Positions 26,127 to 35,181 of a stretch of 64,000 bases of DNA are shown here, in pieces. This stretch comes from Selenomonas sp. AE3005. GTDB lineage: Bacteria; Bacillota; Negativicutes; Selenomonadales; Selenomonadaceae. The stretch is taken from assembly GCF_000686945.1 (NCBI RefSeq), contig NZ_JMME01000001.1, forward strand, positions 415,854 to 479,853, given 5' to 3'. Made by a program: the position numbers and the translations under genes. The first letter of the stretch is position 1; each line of letters starts with the position of its first letter. The notes beneath the pieces are model-generated. The model made no database searches. It had not been told where the DNA came from and saw only the letters and a program-made list of their open reading frames with translations.

Positions 26127-26759
26127 TCAGTTCCTGGCTTTAACCACCAGTATGCAATGTCCCTGGACAGCAATTGTCCCGGCATTACCTAAAGTAGTAG
26201 TAACAATTTCTTCGTCCGGATAAGACAACCGGCTGCAGATATACAGGCTGGTATCCGCAGGCCAGCCGTTCTTTAGCAATAGTTCGGGAATTGTATGCGA
26301 ATTGTATTTGCCATCAGTCAGCATGCCCATGATTTTGCCGGGAGCATAATTTATGGCGTCAGCTGCTGGCTCGCGGCCATGAAAACTCACCCACTGGGCA
26401 TCATGCCACGGCAGGGCCAGGCTGGCAAAGGCATATTGCATAGCGCTTATGCCGGGAATAACCTGTAAAGACTCAGGAGAAAACTCCCGGCGCAGGGCAT
26501 CAAGCAGTGAGTAATAGCCCGGGTCCCCCGAAACCATCACCACCACATTATGCTCAGTCAGCTGCGACGCCATAAACGCCATAACGCCCTTGATATCTGC
26601 CGTAACAGCCATTGTTTCCTGCCCGGCATGGGCAAATTGTGCCAGAGCACGCCGGCCGCCGACTAGTACCTTGGCTGACTTGATGGCCTGCAATGCTTTA
26701 GGAACAATATAAGCCTCATTTCCCGGGCCGATACCGGCGACAATTATCTTATGTTTCAT
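26127..26759 (-). CDS. cbiE: Precorrin-6Y C5,15-methyltransferase, CbiE subunit
   Basis: SAM-dependent tetrapyrrole methylase of the anaerobic cobalamin pathway. 210 residues from ATG at 26759, giving the family N-terminus IIVAGIGPGNEAYI; the sequence has VSGDPGYYSLLDAL and IPGISAMQYAFA. It overlaps the end of cbiD by 11 bp. The partner decarboxylase CbiT is not fused and is not seen nearby. Confidence 0.92.
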   Translation of the reverse strand: MKHKIIVAGIGPGNEAYIVPKALQAIKSAKVLVGGRRALAQFAHAGQETMAVTADIKGVMAFMASQLTEHNVVVMVSGDPGYYSLLDALRREFSPESLQVIPGISAMQYAFASLALPWHDAQWVSFHGREPAADAINYAPGKIMGMLTDGKYNSHTIPELLLKNGWPADTSLYICSRLSYPDEEIVTTTLGNAGTIAVQGHCILVVKARN

Positions 26760-27867
26760 CTTGTACCTCCCAGCCCCAGGCTCTGCCCATTTGCGCAGCC
26801 ATGTCATCCATGCCCAAGAGTTCACCTGTAAGGCTCACCAATACTGTCCCCACCTGCACCTTTTGGAACAGATAACGCTCTGCCCGCATACTGGCCTGTT
26901 GGGCCAGGCGCCGGCAAACTGTCTGCCGCAGATTATACGCCGTCAGTACCGCCAGAGCATCTTCCGTGGTATTGCTGGCCAGCAGTTGCTGTACCCCCTG
27001 CGTACTCATGCCGGCCGCCGCAGCATAGGCCGACATGGTTTCCAGCCGGGCATCGGCAATGCGGTTATGCGTATAAAACACCCCGGCCGCTACTTTCACC
27101 AGCTTGCCGATATGACCAAAGAGCATAATCCGTTTAACATCGCGTTTGGCTGCCGCCTCCAGCATAAAGCCGATAAAATTACTTGTCTGCACCATGGCCT
27201 CCTGAGGCAGCTGCCAGCGCAAGGCAATTCGTTCCCCGATTTTTCCCGGCACAAAGATTAAATCGGCAAAACCTGCAGCTCTCGCCACATCAATCTGGGG
27301 CACCAGTGAATTTTTAAAGCCCTCTTCCGACATTGGACGCAGGACGCCTGTTGTACCAATCACCGACAGGCCGCCTTCCACCCCGAGGACAGGATTTAAT
27401 GTCTGCCGGGCCAGTTCTACACCGGCCGGAATGGAAATCGTAACCTCCAGTGGCAGGTCCTCACGGCCTGATAATTCAGCCACAACCTGCCTGATAAGCT
27501 GCCGGGGGCCGGGATTGATGGAAGGTTCCCCCACCGCCACCGATAAGCCTGGTTTGGTAACGCGGCCGATTCCCTCACCGGCCTTAAAGATTATTTCGCC
27601 CTGCTCTCCCGGCAAATGACGCACCGCTGTGAACACGGAAACGCCATTGGTAATATCCGGGTCATCCCCGGAAAACTTAATTACCTCTGCCTCCAGCCCT
27701 CTGGCCGTTTCCCGTACTGCCTGCACAGGAATAATCAGCTTTGTGCCGTCCAGGGCTGTAAGTTCGACGTTTTCCCATTCCAGCCCGGCCTCGTATAATA
27801 GAACAGCTTTTACCCCGGCTGCAGCACATGCACCGGTCGTGTAGCCGCTGCGTAATTCATCTGCCAC
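26749..27867 (-). CDS. cbiD: Cobalt-precorrin-5B C1-methyltransferase
   Basis: Methylates C1 of cobalt-precorrin-5B in anaerobic vitamin B12 synthesis. 372 residues with the CbiD N-terminus RSGYTTGACAAAGVKA, the SINPGPRQLI segment and MLFGHIGKLVKVAAG. It forms a two-gene unit with cbiE; the other cbi genes are not in this window, so the B12 genes are dispersed. No cobalamin riboswitch is visible upstream, where only a terminator hairpin lies. Confidence 0.95.
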   Translation of the reverse strand: MADELRSGYTTGACAAAGVKAVLLYEAGLEWENVELTALDGTKLIIPVQAVRETARGLEAEVIKFSGDDPDITNGVSVFTAVRHLPGEQGEIIFKAGEGIGRVTKPGLSVAVGEPSINPGPRQLIRQVVAELSGREDLPLEVTISIPAGVELARQTLNPVLGVEGGLSVIGTTGVLRPMSEEGFKNSLVPQIDVARAAGFADLIFVPGKIGERIALRWQLPQEAMVQTSNFIGFMLEAAAKRDVKRIMLFGHIGKLVKVAAGVFYTHNRIADARLETMSAYAAAAGMSTQGVQQLLASNTTEDALAVLTAYNLRQTVCRRLAQQASMRAERYLFQKVQVGTVLVSLTGELLGMDDMAAQMGRAWGWEVQDET

Positions 27868-27886
27868 AAAAATCCCTGCCTTTCAA

Positions 27887-27911
27887 AAAAGCCGCCATAA
27901 CGGCGGCTTTT
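27887..27911 (-). terminator. Hairpin terminator after the LPG-synthase-type membrane protein
   Basis: Perfect stem AAAAGCCGCC (27887-27896) with GGCGGCTTTT (27902-27911), continuing into more T on the minus strand; it starts within the stop codon of the upstream gene and isolates cbiD. Confidence 0.85.
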
Positions 27912-28899
27912 ATTTATTCAACTGACGATTGAGGAAATCACGGCCAAAAACAGTCAGTGTATAGTAGAAACCAATTAAGAAAGGAATATACTCTGCGATA
28001 AGCCGCCAGCATACGGCCACAATCCCTACGGTTCCGGCAGGCACCGTTTCACTGAAGAGCAGTACAAAGCCGCCTTCAGCAATGCCCGAACCTCCGGGAG
28101 TCGGCGTAAAATACAGGAGCATATTGAGGAATATCATGCGCCCCATTACCGTGTACCAGTCCGCGTCCGTAACGCCCAGTCCGAGCAAAAGACAGGGAAC
28201 TATTGCATAAATGCACAACAGGTTAAGGCCTGACTCCACAAACACCAGGAGCATTTTCCACGGCGCCTGCAGGAGCAGATTGATAGCACACTTGGTATCG
28301 CGGTAAAAGGCAAAAATCTTGCGGCGGCGCTGATGGCGCATGTGCCGGGTAAAGCGGATAACAAAAAAATCCAAAAAGCCCCTTCTTGCCCCGATTACAA
28401 TAGCTACAATGACCACAAAAGCTGTAATTGTTATGGCCATCAGTGTCGTATTGGATACGCCCGGCACAATGCCATTATCATGCATAAAGATAAACGGCAT
28501 ACAAAGCACCAGAAAGAAAATCGACAGCAGCGTGCGGACGATAACCAAAACAGTAGCCTTGCCCGTAGGCACACCGGCATGACGCAAAAACATCAGCTGG
28601 GCCACAGCCCCGCCCGTCGCCCCGGGAGTCAGCAAAGCCAGGAAGTAATTGCCAAACACGACCTGTACCGCTTGATATAAAGTTATTTTCTCATTGGATA
28701 TCTTTACCATGTGCATCAGGCGGCTGCCATCAAAGAACATGCCCAACGCCACGGCAAAAACGGCCAAACCAATCGACCACGGCTGAAACTGATTAAGATT
28801 CTGCAGGGTATTGATATCCACGGTAGTGTAAATAACCACACCGGAAATTATCACAACCAGCAATATTAAACCAATAAACCGCTTGTAAAATTTATTCAT
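27910..28899 (-). CDS. Lysylphosphatidylglycerol synthase-type (UPF0104) membrane protein
   Basis: 329 residues with about eight hydrophobic segments, matching the transmembrane (flippase-like) domain of MprF/UPF0104 proteins; motifs FDGSRLMHM and LTPGATGGAVAQLMFLR are typical. The synthase domain of full MprF is absent. Likely a lipid or lipid-linked transporter in the inner membrane; substrate unknown. It is 35 bp after folE2 and ended by a terminator. Confidence 0.85.
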   Translation of the reverse strand: MNKFYKRFIGLILLVVIISGVVIYTTVDINTLQNLNQFQPWSIGLAVFAVALGMFFDGSRLMHMVKISNEKITLYQAVQVVFGNYFLALLTPGATGGAVAQLMFLRHAGVPTGKATVLVIVRTLLSIFFLVLCMPFIFMHDNGIVPGVSNTTLMAITITAFVVIVAIVIGARRGFLDFFVIRFTRHMRHQRRRKIFAFYRDTKCAINLLLQAPWKMLLVFVESGLNLLCIYAIVPCLLLGLGVTDADWYTVMGRMIFLNMLLYFTPTPGGSGIAEGGFVLLFSETVPAGTVGIVAVCWRLIAEYIPFLIGFYYTLTVFGRDFLNRQLNK

Positions 28900-28934
28900 G
28901 CAAACCGTCCCTCAGGATAGTTATTTATTCGCCC

Positions 28935-29723
28935 TTAGGGCAATTCTTCCTCATGCTGGGCATAAGCGCTATGGTTATGAATGGATTCATAGTTTTCACA
29001 TTCCAAAGAGAACCATTGCAGCCCTTCAAGCCCGCGGAGTGTCAGCACTGTATCCCTGAGAATATCCTCAACGAACTTGGGATTTTCATAGGCAGCCTCA
29101 GTGACGAATTTTTCATCCTCACGTTTAAGCAGCGGATAAATGGGCGAAGAACCCTGCTTTTCCACCATTTCTGCCAGATCCTCAATGTAAATGCAGTCAT
29201 AGCCCGGCTTAAAGCGCAGCTGAATCCGGGCTACAGACCGCTGATTATGTGCACCATAGGCCGATATTTCCTTACTGCAGGGACAAAGCGAAGTAAAAGG
29301 TACTTCTACCCCCAGCTGGAATTCCATCGGCTTATCCTTGTCCTTATGTCCCCTAAACGAGCAGTCAAGGTCCAAAACAGAAGTACGGCCGCTTACCGGG
29401 GCAACCTTATCCACGAAATATTTAAAGGATAGTTCAACCTCCGCCGAACTGGCCTCCAGCTTGGTCAAAGCCTCACCGAGCATGGCCTCCATCTCCGGTT
29501 CTGCCAGTGGTTTCTTGCTCCAGGGCATGAGAATTTCAAGAAAACGGCTCATGTGGGTTCCCTTGTATTCACTGGGCAGAGATACGGTAAATCTCACCCG
29601 GGCCAGGACCTGCTGGTACCCGCCCTCACGGGTTTTAATCAAAAAGGGCAGATGCGCCTCTTTAATCCCCACCTTTTGAATATCAATGCCCCGGCCGTCG
29701 GCACGATTTTGTACGTCCTGCAT
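28935..29723 (-). CDS. folE2: GTP cyclohydrolase FolE2 (type IB)
   Basis: Converts GTP to 7,8-dihydroneopterin triphosphate, the shared entry to folate and queuosine precursors. 262 residues from ATG at 29723; a longer open frame upstream only reads through queC. The COG1469 metal-site Cys is in SLCPCSKE, followed by GAHNQRSV; QVLARVRFTVSLPSEYKGTHMSR is the N-terminal signature. It starts one base after the queC stop, linking it to preQ0 synthesis. Confidence 0.95.
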   Translation of the reverse strand: MQDVQNRADGRGIDIQKVGIKEAHLPFLIKTREGGYQQVLARVRFTVSLPSEYKGTHMSRFLEILMPWSKKPLAEPEMEAMLGEALTKLEASSAEVELSFKYFVDKVAPVSGRTSVLDLDCSFRGHKDKDKPMEFQLGVEVPFTSLCPCSKEISAYGAHNQRSVARIQLRFKPGYDCIYIEDLAEMVEKQGSSPIYPLLKREDEKFVTEAAYENPKFVEDILRDTVLTLRGLEGLQWFSLECENYESIHNHSAYAQHEEELP

Positions 29724-29724
29724 A

Positions 29725-30411
29725 TTAACCTCGCGTTTCGTATTCCACAGGGTCTTCGACACCGGCCTCGGCAAAGCCCTGCAGGCGCAGTTTACAGCTG
29801 TCGCAGACGCCGCAGGCTTTTTCGCCGCCCTTATAGCAGCTATGGGTATACTGCAGGGGCGCACCTAATTTAGAACCCAGCTGGACAATTTCCTTCTTGG
29901 ACAGTTCCTGCAAAGGTGTTTCCAGCTTAATCTTATTCCCGTTCACTGCCGTTGCCGTGGTGGCATAGTCAGCCAGCTCCTGGAATTTTTTGATGAATTC
30001 CGGACGGCAGTCGGGATAACCGGAATAGTCAACCGAATTAACGCCGATATAAACATGCGCAGCGCCTACCACTTCCGCATAGGCCATAGCATAGGACAGG
30101 AAAATAAGATTTCTGGCCGGCACATAGGTCACCGGCACATCATCACGATTTACGTCGCCCTCAGGAACGTCAATGTTTTCATCAGTCAGCGCCGAACCGC
30201 CTATGGCGTCCATATTGGTTTCAATAATCAAATGTTTCGGCACATTGTAGAACGCCGCAATTTTCTTGGCGCCCTCTAACTCAATGCTATGACGCTGATG
30301 GTAATTAAAACTTATCGGGTATATTTCATAGCCGGCCTCTTTGGCCACAGCCATACAGGTGCAGCTGTCCAAACCGCCGGACAGCAGTACCACTGCTTTT
30401 TCTTTTGCCAA
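29725..30411 (-). CDS. queC: 7-cyano-7-deazaguanine (preQ0) synthase
   Basis: Makes preQ0 from 7-carboxy-7-deazaguanine in the queuosine pathway. PP-loop motif LLSGGLDSCT is at the N-terminus; the C-terminal zinc cysteines are in CYKGGEKACGVCDSCKLR. 228 residues, normal. It sits between rpe and folE2; queD and queE are not in the window. A QueT transporter gene lies at 58175, which would import precursors. Confidence 0.97.
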   Translation of the reverse strand: MAKEKAVVLLSGGLDSCTCMAVAKEAGYEIYPISFNYHQRHSIELEGAKKIAAFYNVPKHLIIETNMDAIGGSALTDENIDVPEGDVNRDDVPVTYVPARNLIFLSYAMAYAEVVGAAHVYIGVNSVDYSGYPDCRPEFIKKFQELADYATTATAVNGNKIKLETPLQELSKKEIVQLGSKLGAPLQYTHSCYKGGEKACGVCDSCKLRLQGFAEAGVEDPVEYETRG

Positions 30412-30430
30412 TTCTTACATCTCCTTATTC

Positions 30431-31075
30431 TTAACCACGAATGGCCTTTATAGCGGCTGCCACATCGTCCGCTCCGTAAATGGCCGAACCGGCCACCAGT
30501 ACGTTGGCACCAGCCTCCTGCACCAGCTTGCTGGTTTCGGCATTGATGCCGCCATCTACTTCGATATCACAGGTAAAGCCCATATCCTTGATGGTATGGT
30601 ACAGCATGTGGATTTTCTCCAGCTGGGAACTGATGAACTTCTGACCGCCAAAGCCAGGATTTACAGTCATAATCAGCACCATGTCCACTTCAGGCAGGAT
30701 TTCCTCAATCATAGACAGCGGCGTGCCCGGGTTCAGGGCAATACCAACTTTGCAGCCGGCTGCCTTAATCTGCTGGATAATGCGGTGATGATGACGGGCG
30801 GCCTCCCAATGGAAGGTAATGATATCCGCTCCGGCTTTCGCAAAAGCCTCAATCTGATTTTCCGGGTGTTCCACCATCAGATGAACATCAAAAACCGCCT
30901 TGCTGGTAGGACGCAGGCTCTTTACCACCAGCGAACCAAGGGTGATATTGGGCACAAAGGAACCGTCCATAACATCAATATGAATGTATTCTGCACCGGC
31001 ATCAGTAACTTTTTTCACCTCATCAGCCAGATAGGCAAAATCAGCCGATAAAATGGAAGGTGCTACTTTAATCAT
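30431..31075 (-). CDS. rpe: Ribulose-phosphate 3-epimerase
   Basis: Interconverts ribulose-5- and xylulose-5-phosphate in the pentose phosphate pathway. TIM barrel of 214 residues with APSILSADFA, the metal-binding HIDVMDGSFVPNIT, VNPGFGGQKF and DGGINAET. It overlaps rsgA by 4 bp, the standard pknB-rsgA-rpe order. Confidence 0.98.
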   Translation of the reverse strand: MIKVAPSILSADFAYLADEVKKVTDAGAEYIHIDVMDGSFVPNITLGSLVVKSLRPTSKAVFDVHLMVEHPENQIEAFAKAGADIITFHWEAARHHHRIIQQIKAAGCKVGIALNPGTPLSMIEEILPEVDMVLIMTVNPGFGGQKFISSQLEKIHMLYHTIKDMGFTCDIEVDGGINAETSKLVQEAGANVLVAGSAIYGADDVAAAIKAIRG

Positions 31076-31974
31076 TTATATTCCTTCTTTCGTTTCAACT
31101 TTTGACTCTCTTGTATTTCCTGATAAATGGCCTTATAGGCCTCATAGCGTTCTGCCGTAACTTCACCACGCTCCAATGCCTGCTTTATGCCGCAGTCCGG
31201 TTCGTGCGTATGGCTGCAGGGTGCAAACCGGCAGCTGTCGAGATACTGCCTGAACTCCGGAAAAAAACCGGCCAGTTCTGACAGGTCAATCTCCCCGAGT
31301 TCCATAGCACTAAAGCCCGGCGTATCCACAATATACCCATCACCGTAAGGCATAAGCTCAGCCACTCTTGTCGTATGGCGTCCGCGTTTTATCTTGTCGC
31401 TGACACTGCCAGTCAGCAGCTGCAGATTTTCATCAATGGCATTCAGCAGGGAGGATTTCCCCACACCGGAAGGTCCGGCAAATACGGTTACCTCGCCTTG
31501 CAAAGTATTGCGCAAAGCCTCAATGCCGATATTATCCTTGGCCGAAACCCGCAGGACCTTATACCCTGCCTGCTCATACAGCTGCAAAAAGCCGGCAATA
31601 TCTCCGGTATACAGGTCTGCCTTATTGACACAAATAATGATTTTTTCCAGTCCTGACCATTCGGCCAGCACCAAAAAACGATTAAGCAGGAGCGGATGTA
31701 AATCCGGCTGCGCGGCGGCAAAGGTCAGAATGACTTGCGAGACATTGGCCACAGCCGGCCGTTTCAGCAGGCTGATACGGGGCAGCTGTTCTTCAACAAC
31801 GCCAGTACCATCTGGCAGTATGCCGATGAGTACCTTATCGCCAGGAACAACCCCGGCACTGCGGCGTGTCTTTTTGAACTTGCCCCGCAGCTTGCAGCTG
31901 ACCAAGCCTGTGGCGGTCTGCACGTAAAAAAAGCTGTTATAGGCCTTAATCACGCGCCCTTCCTGTGTTTGCAT
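31072..31974 (-). CDS. rsgA: Small ribosomal subunit biogenesis GTPase RsgA
   Basis: Circularly permuted GTPase for late 30S maturation. 300 residues: N-terminal OB fold, then G4 (NKADL) before G1 (GPSGVGKSSLLN) and G3 (DTPGF), and a C-terminal zinc motif (CRFAPCSHTHEPDC). It lies directly after the PASTA kinase gene, as in most Firmicutes. Confidence 0.98.
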   Translation of the reverse strand: MQTQEGRVIKAYNSFFYVQTATGLVSCKLRGKFKKTRRSAGVVPGDKVLIGILPDGTGVVEEQLPRISLLKRPAVANVSQVILTFAAAQPDLHPLLLNRFLVLAEWSGLEKIIICVNKADLYTGDIAGFLQLYEQAGYKVLRVSAKDNIGIEALRNTLQGEVTVFAGPSGVGKSSLLNAIDENLQLLTGSVSDKIKRGRHTTRVAELMPYGDGYIVDTPGFSAMELGEIDLSELAGFFPEFRQYLDSCRFAPCSHTHEPDCGIKQALERGEVTAERYEAYKAIYQEIQESQKLKRKKEYK

Positions 31975-31995
31975 AAATGCTCCTCACTATACATA

Positions 31996-33756
31996 TCAGC
32001 GGCTCTTACTCGACTCATTAGGTTTGGGTGCTGTAGTTGTTTCCTTGCTGCTGCCAGCTGCCGGCTTGCTGTTTTTTTCCTCAGTTTCCTTGCCGGCTTC
32101 AGCCACCACCAAATGAACCGACTCACCAGCTACAGCGTCAACGCCGCCGGACGGCGACTGGCTGATAACTGTCCCGGCAGCCTGTTTGCTGGCCTTCTTT
32201 TCTACACCGCCGACTTTAAAGCCGGCATTGCCCAAAGCCTTGCGGGCTGATTCGATCGGCAGTCCTGTAACATCAGGTACGGCAGCCTTTTTCTCTTTTT
32301 TACCCTTGCTCACTACCAGGTCAATGCTGAGGCCTTTGGTCACTTTCGTACCGGCCCGTGGGTCGCTGGCAATAATCACACCAGCCTCTTCATCATCGGA
32401 ATTTCTCTCTGTTACCCGGCCTACTTTTAAGCCCATTTTTTCCAATTTCGCGATGGCATCGGCCCGTTTCAAGCCACGCACATCAGGCATCTCGATATTT
32501 TCGCCGCCCTTGCTGACTTTGATGGTTACAAGACGCTCCTCCTTGACCTTGGCTCCGCCCTCGGGATTTTGCGAGATAACCATACCGGCAGGAACCTCTG
32601 CGTCAAATTCTTCATCAACCTTGACGCGCAGGCGCTTGTCCTCGAGAATCTGTTTGGCCAGAGTCATCTGCTTGCCGGTTACATCAGGCACTTCCACTTC
32701 GGAATTGCTCCAGAACTTGCCAAAACTCAGAAAAGCGCCGACAAAGAATCCCATAATCAAAACCATTGTCAAGCCGACGATAAATTTTTTCGACTTGAAT
32801 ACAGCCTTTTCATTTTCCGGCTCTTCATCATCATAATTTGCCGTATAGCGCTCACTGCGTGGAGCCACAGCCGATTCCTGCACCCGCGGCAGTACCTGTG
32901 TAGCATAGGGGTCACTGACCGCAGGGGCAAAGCCGCCGCCGAGCATCTGCATAGCCTGACTTATATCCTGAACAAGCTCCCGGCTGCTGGGCCGCATGTT
33001 GGGATCTTTGCTCATCATGCGCGAAACAATAGCCTCCACTACCGGCGGTATACTGCTGTCCAGCTGTCTTACCGACAAGGGCTGCTCCTGCAAATGTTTC
33101 ATGGCAATGCTCACCGGAGTTTCCCCATTAAAGGGCAGCTGCCCCGTCAGCATTTCATAAAGCACCACGCCCAACGCATACACATCAGAACGTGGGGTAA
33201 TCATCGTCCCCTTGGCCTGCTCCGGCGAGAAGTAGTGCACAGAACCAACTACATTCCCCGTATAGGTCATTGTCGATTCCGTGACCGCCCGGGCGATACC
33301 AAAGTCAGCCACCTTGGCACTGCCGTCAGGCATCATCAGTATGTTATGGGGTTTGATATCGCAGTGCACCAAATTATTGGCATGGGCATGAGCCAGGGCA
33401 CTGGCAATATCCCGGGCCACACGCAGGGCAGCAGCCGGCTGCAGATGTCCTTGTTCCTTTATCAGGTCCTTTAAGGTACTGCCAGGCACGTATTCCATGA
33501 CAATGTAATGGTCTTCTTCCATCACGCCGACATCATAAATATTGACGATATTGGGATGGGAAAGTTTGGCCGCGGCCTGTGCCTCCCGATGGAACTTCTC
33601 AATAAATTCTGTATCACGTTTAAATTGTTCATGTAAAATCTTTACAGCTACCGGGCGGTCCAGCAACAAGTCCTTAGCTTTATATACATCAGCCATACCG
33701 CCGCCGCCAATGAGCTCCTGTAATTCATAGCGGTTATCCAATACACGCTGGTTCAT
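31996..33756 (-). CDS. pknB: PASTA-domain Ser/Thr protein kinase
   Basis: Membrane Ser/Thr kinase that senses peptidoglycan fragments and controls growth. 586 residues: kinase domain 1-265 (ATP Lys39, DFG at 151-153), juxtamembrane region, one membrane segment near 330-350, three extracellular PASTA repeats, and a Lys/Ser/Glu-rich tail. The catalytic loop reads HCDIKPHN (131-138) instead of the usual HRDxKPxN, so it is a non-RD kinase. Its phosphatase, FHA readers, PBP and FtsW are encoded just upstream. Confidence 0.96.
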   Translation of the reverse strand: MNQRVLDNRYELQELIGGGGMADVYKAKDLLLDRPVAVKILHEQFKRDTEFIEKFHREAQAAAKLSHPNIVNIYDVGVMEEDHYIVMEYVPGSTLKDLIKEQGHLQPAAALRVARDIASALAHAHANNLVHCDIKPHNILMMPDGSAKVADFGIARAVTESTMTYTGNVVGSVHYFSPEQAKGTMITPRSDVYALGVVLYEMLTGQLPFNGETPVSIAMKHLQEQPLSVRQLDSSIPPVVEAIVSRMMSKDPNMRPSSRELVQDISQAMQMLGGGFAPAVSDPYATQVLPRVQESAVAPRSERYTANYDDEEPENEKAVFKSKKFIVGLTMVLIMGFFVGAFLSFGKFWSNSEVEVPDVTGKQMTLAKQILEDKRLRVKVDEEFDAEVPAGMVISQNPEGGAKVKEERLVTIKVSKGGENIEMPDVRGLKRADAIAKLEKMGLKVGRVTERNSDDEEAGVIIASDPRAGTKVTKGLSIDLVVSKGKKEKKAAVPDVTGLPIESARKALGNAGFKVGGVEKKASKQAAGTVISQSPSGGVDAVAGESVHLVVAEAGKETEEKNSKPAAGSSKETTTAPKPNESSKSR

Positions 33757-33783
33757 TTATTAGTTCCTCCCCCAAGGCTTTGC

Positions 33784-35181
33784 TTAGTTCTGTAAACTCA
33801 ATATTATCTTACGGGCAATAGGCGCCGCTACTGTACCGCCGCCACCGCCGTTTTCCACAATAATGGCAAAAGCTATCTTACGATTGCGCAGCTGGGCTGA
33901 ACCGATAAACCACGCATGGTCCTCGCCATGCGCATTCTCGGCTGTACCGGTTTTCCCCGTCACACGTACACCGCTGACCTGGGCAGCCCGCCCCGTTCCC
34001 TTGGTAACTACATCTTCCATGAAACTATCTATCTTTGTGGCCATCGCGGCCGTTGTGGCTGTCAGCCATTTTTCCGGCCGTGTATCCTGTACTATCAGTC
34101 CGCTGGGCGTAACCACCTGCTGTACCAGATAAGGTTTCATGATGGTCCCCTCATGCGCAAATGCCGCTGCCAGCAGGGCCATATGCATGGGCGTGACCAG
34201 CAGGGTGCTTTGACCAATAGCCGTCTGGGCCTGGTCACCATTGCCCAGCGTGCCAAACGCCGGCAGATGGGAACTGGTCATCACGATGTCACCGCCGATT
34301 GACTGGTCAAAGCCAAAACGCTTAAAAGTGCTCTTCAGCTTGTCATCTTTTAAACGCATACCCAATGTGCCAAACGTCACATTACATGATTCCGTCAAGG
34401 CCTTGCGCAGATTAACCTGACCGTGAACCTCGCCATGACTTTCCCGAATACTATGACCGCCGCCAACGTCCAACTCACCGGAACAGGAAAATTCTTCCTG
34501 TTCGGTCGTCACAGACTCTGTCAGGGCAGCGTCAGCTATCATGGGTTTAATCGTGGAGCCCGGCGGATACATACCCTGAACAGTGCGGTTGAGTAAAGGA
34601 CCGTCTGCAACTTTAGACAGATTATCCCAGTTAGCCTCAATATTATTAGGGTCATAGGATGGCGAACTTACCATCGCCAGCACGGCACCGGTATCCACAT
34701 CCAGTACCACCACTGCCCCTTTACGGCCATCAAGTCCGTCAAAAGCAGCCTGCTGGGCATCAGATTCAATCGTCGTCTTTACATCGTTGCCCTGCTCTGT
34801 CTGAAAAAGCTGTGCCAGCGGCCCTAACCGCGTCATATCATCGGTTAGCCCGAGCAATGCCCGGTTGGCATGTCCTTCCAGGCCGGCACCGCCAATATTT
34901 TCCCCATTATAACCGGTAACCTGCGCCATAACAGCACCGAAAGGGTAGCTGCGGCTGCCATCGCTGCGTGTCTGTGCCAGCGCCCGGCCCTGGGCGTCTA
35001 AAATACTTCCCCGGCGTATATCGGCCCTGGCCGCTGCCTGACGCATATTCAACGGATTATGCGCCAGCTCATCGCCTTTCCAGACGGTCAGATAACCTAC
35101 ATAAACGACCAATACGGCCACAATCAATAGCAGGCATACAGCGCCCTGTAATATTTGCCGTTTTAATTTCCAATCAGCCAT
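33784..35181 (-). CDS. pbpA: Class B penicillin-binding protein (peptidoglycan transpeptidase)
   Basis: Cross-links peptidoglycan together with the neighbouring SEDS glycosyltransferase. 465 residues: one N-terminal membrane anchor (about 13-31), a dimerisation/pedestal region, and a transpeptidase domain with the three active-site motifs STIK (in PPGSTIKPM), SCN (in TESCNVTFG) and KTG (in GKTGTAEN). It overlaps the ftsW-like gene by 8 bp. It resembles the PbpA partner in PknB operons more than a dedicated PBP2 or FtsI. Confidence 0.94.
   Translation of the reverse strand: MADWKLKRQILQGAVCLLLIVAVLVVYVGYLTVWKGDELAHNPLNMRQAAARADIRRGSILDAQGRALAQTRSDGSRSYPFGAVMAQVTGYNGENIGGAGLEGHANRALLGLTDDMTRLGPLAQLFQTEQGNDVKTTIESDAQQAAFDGLDGRKGAVVVLDVDTGAVLAMVSSPSYDPNNIEANWDNLSKVADGPLLNRTVQGMYPPGSTIKPMIADAALTESVTTEQEEFSCSGELDVGGGHSIRESHGEVHGQVNLRKALTESCNVTFGTLGMRLKDDKLKSTFKRFGFDQSIGGDIVMTSSHLPAFGTLGNGDQAQTAIGQSTLLVTPMHMALLAAAFAHEGTIMKPYLVQQVVTPSGLIVQDTRPEKWLTATTAAMATKIDSFMEDVVTKGTGRAAQVSGVRVTGKTGTAENAHGEDHAWFIGSAQLRNRKIAFAIIVENGGGGGTVAAPIARKIILSLQN

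Noticed and set aside
26760..26825. N-terminal extension of cbiE
   Set aside because: It reads out of frame through the cbiD 3' end; the family N-terminus begins at the ATG at 26759.
27868..27909. Cobalamin riboswitch upstream of cbiD
   Set aside because: Only 42 bp are available, filled by a terminator hairpin of the preceding gene.
29724..29864. 47-residue N-terminal extension of folE2
   Set aside because: It lies within queC in another frame and has no match to FolE2; the ATG at 29723 fits the family.
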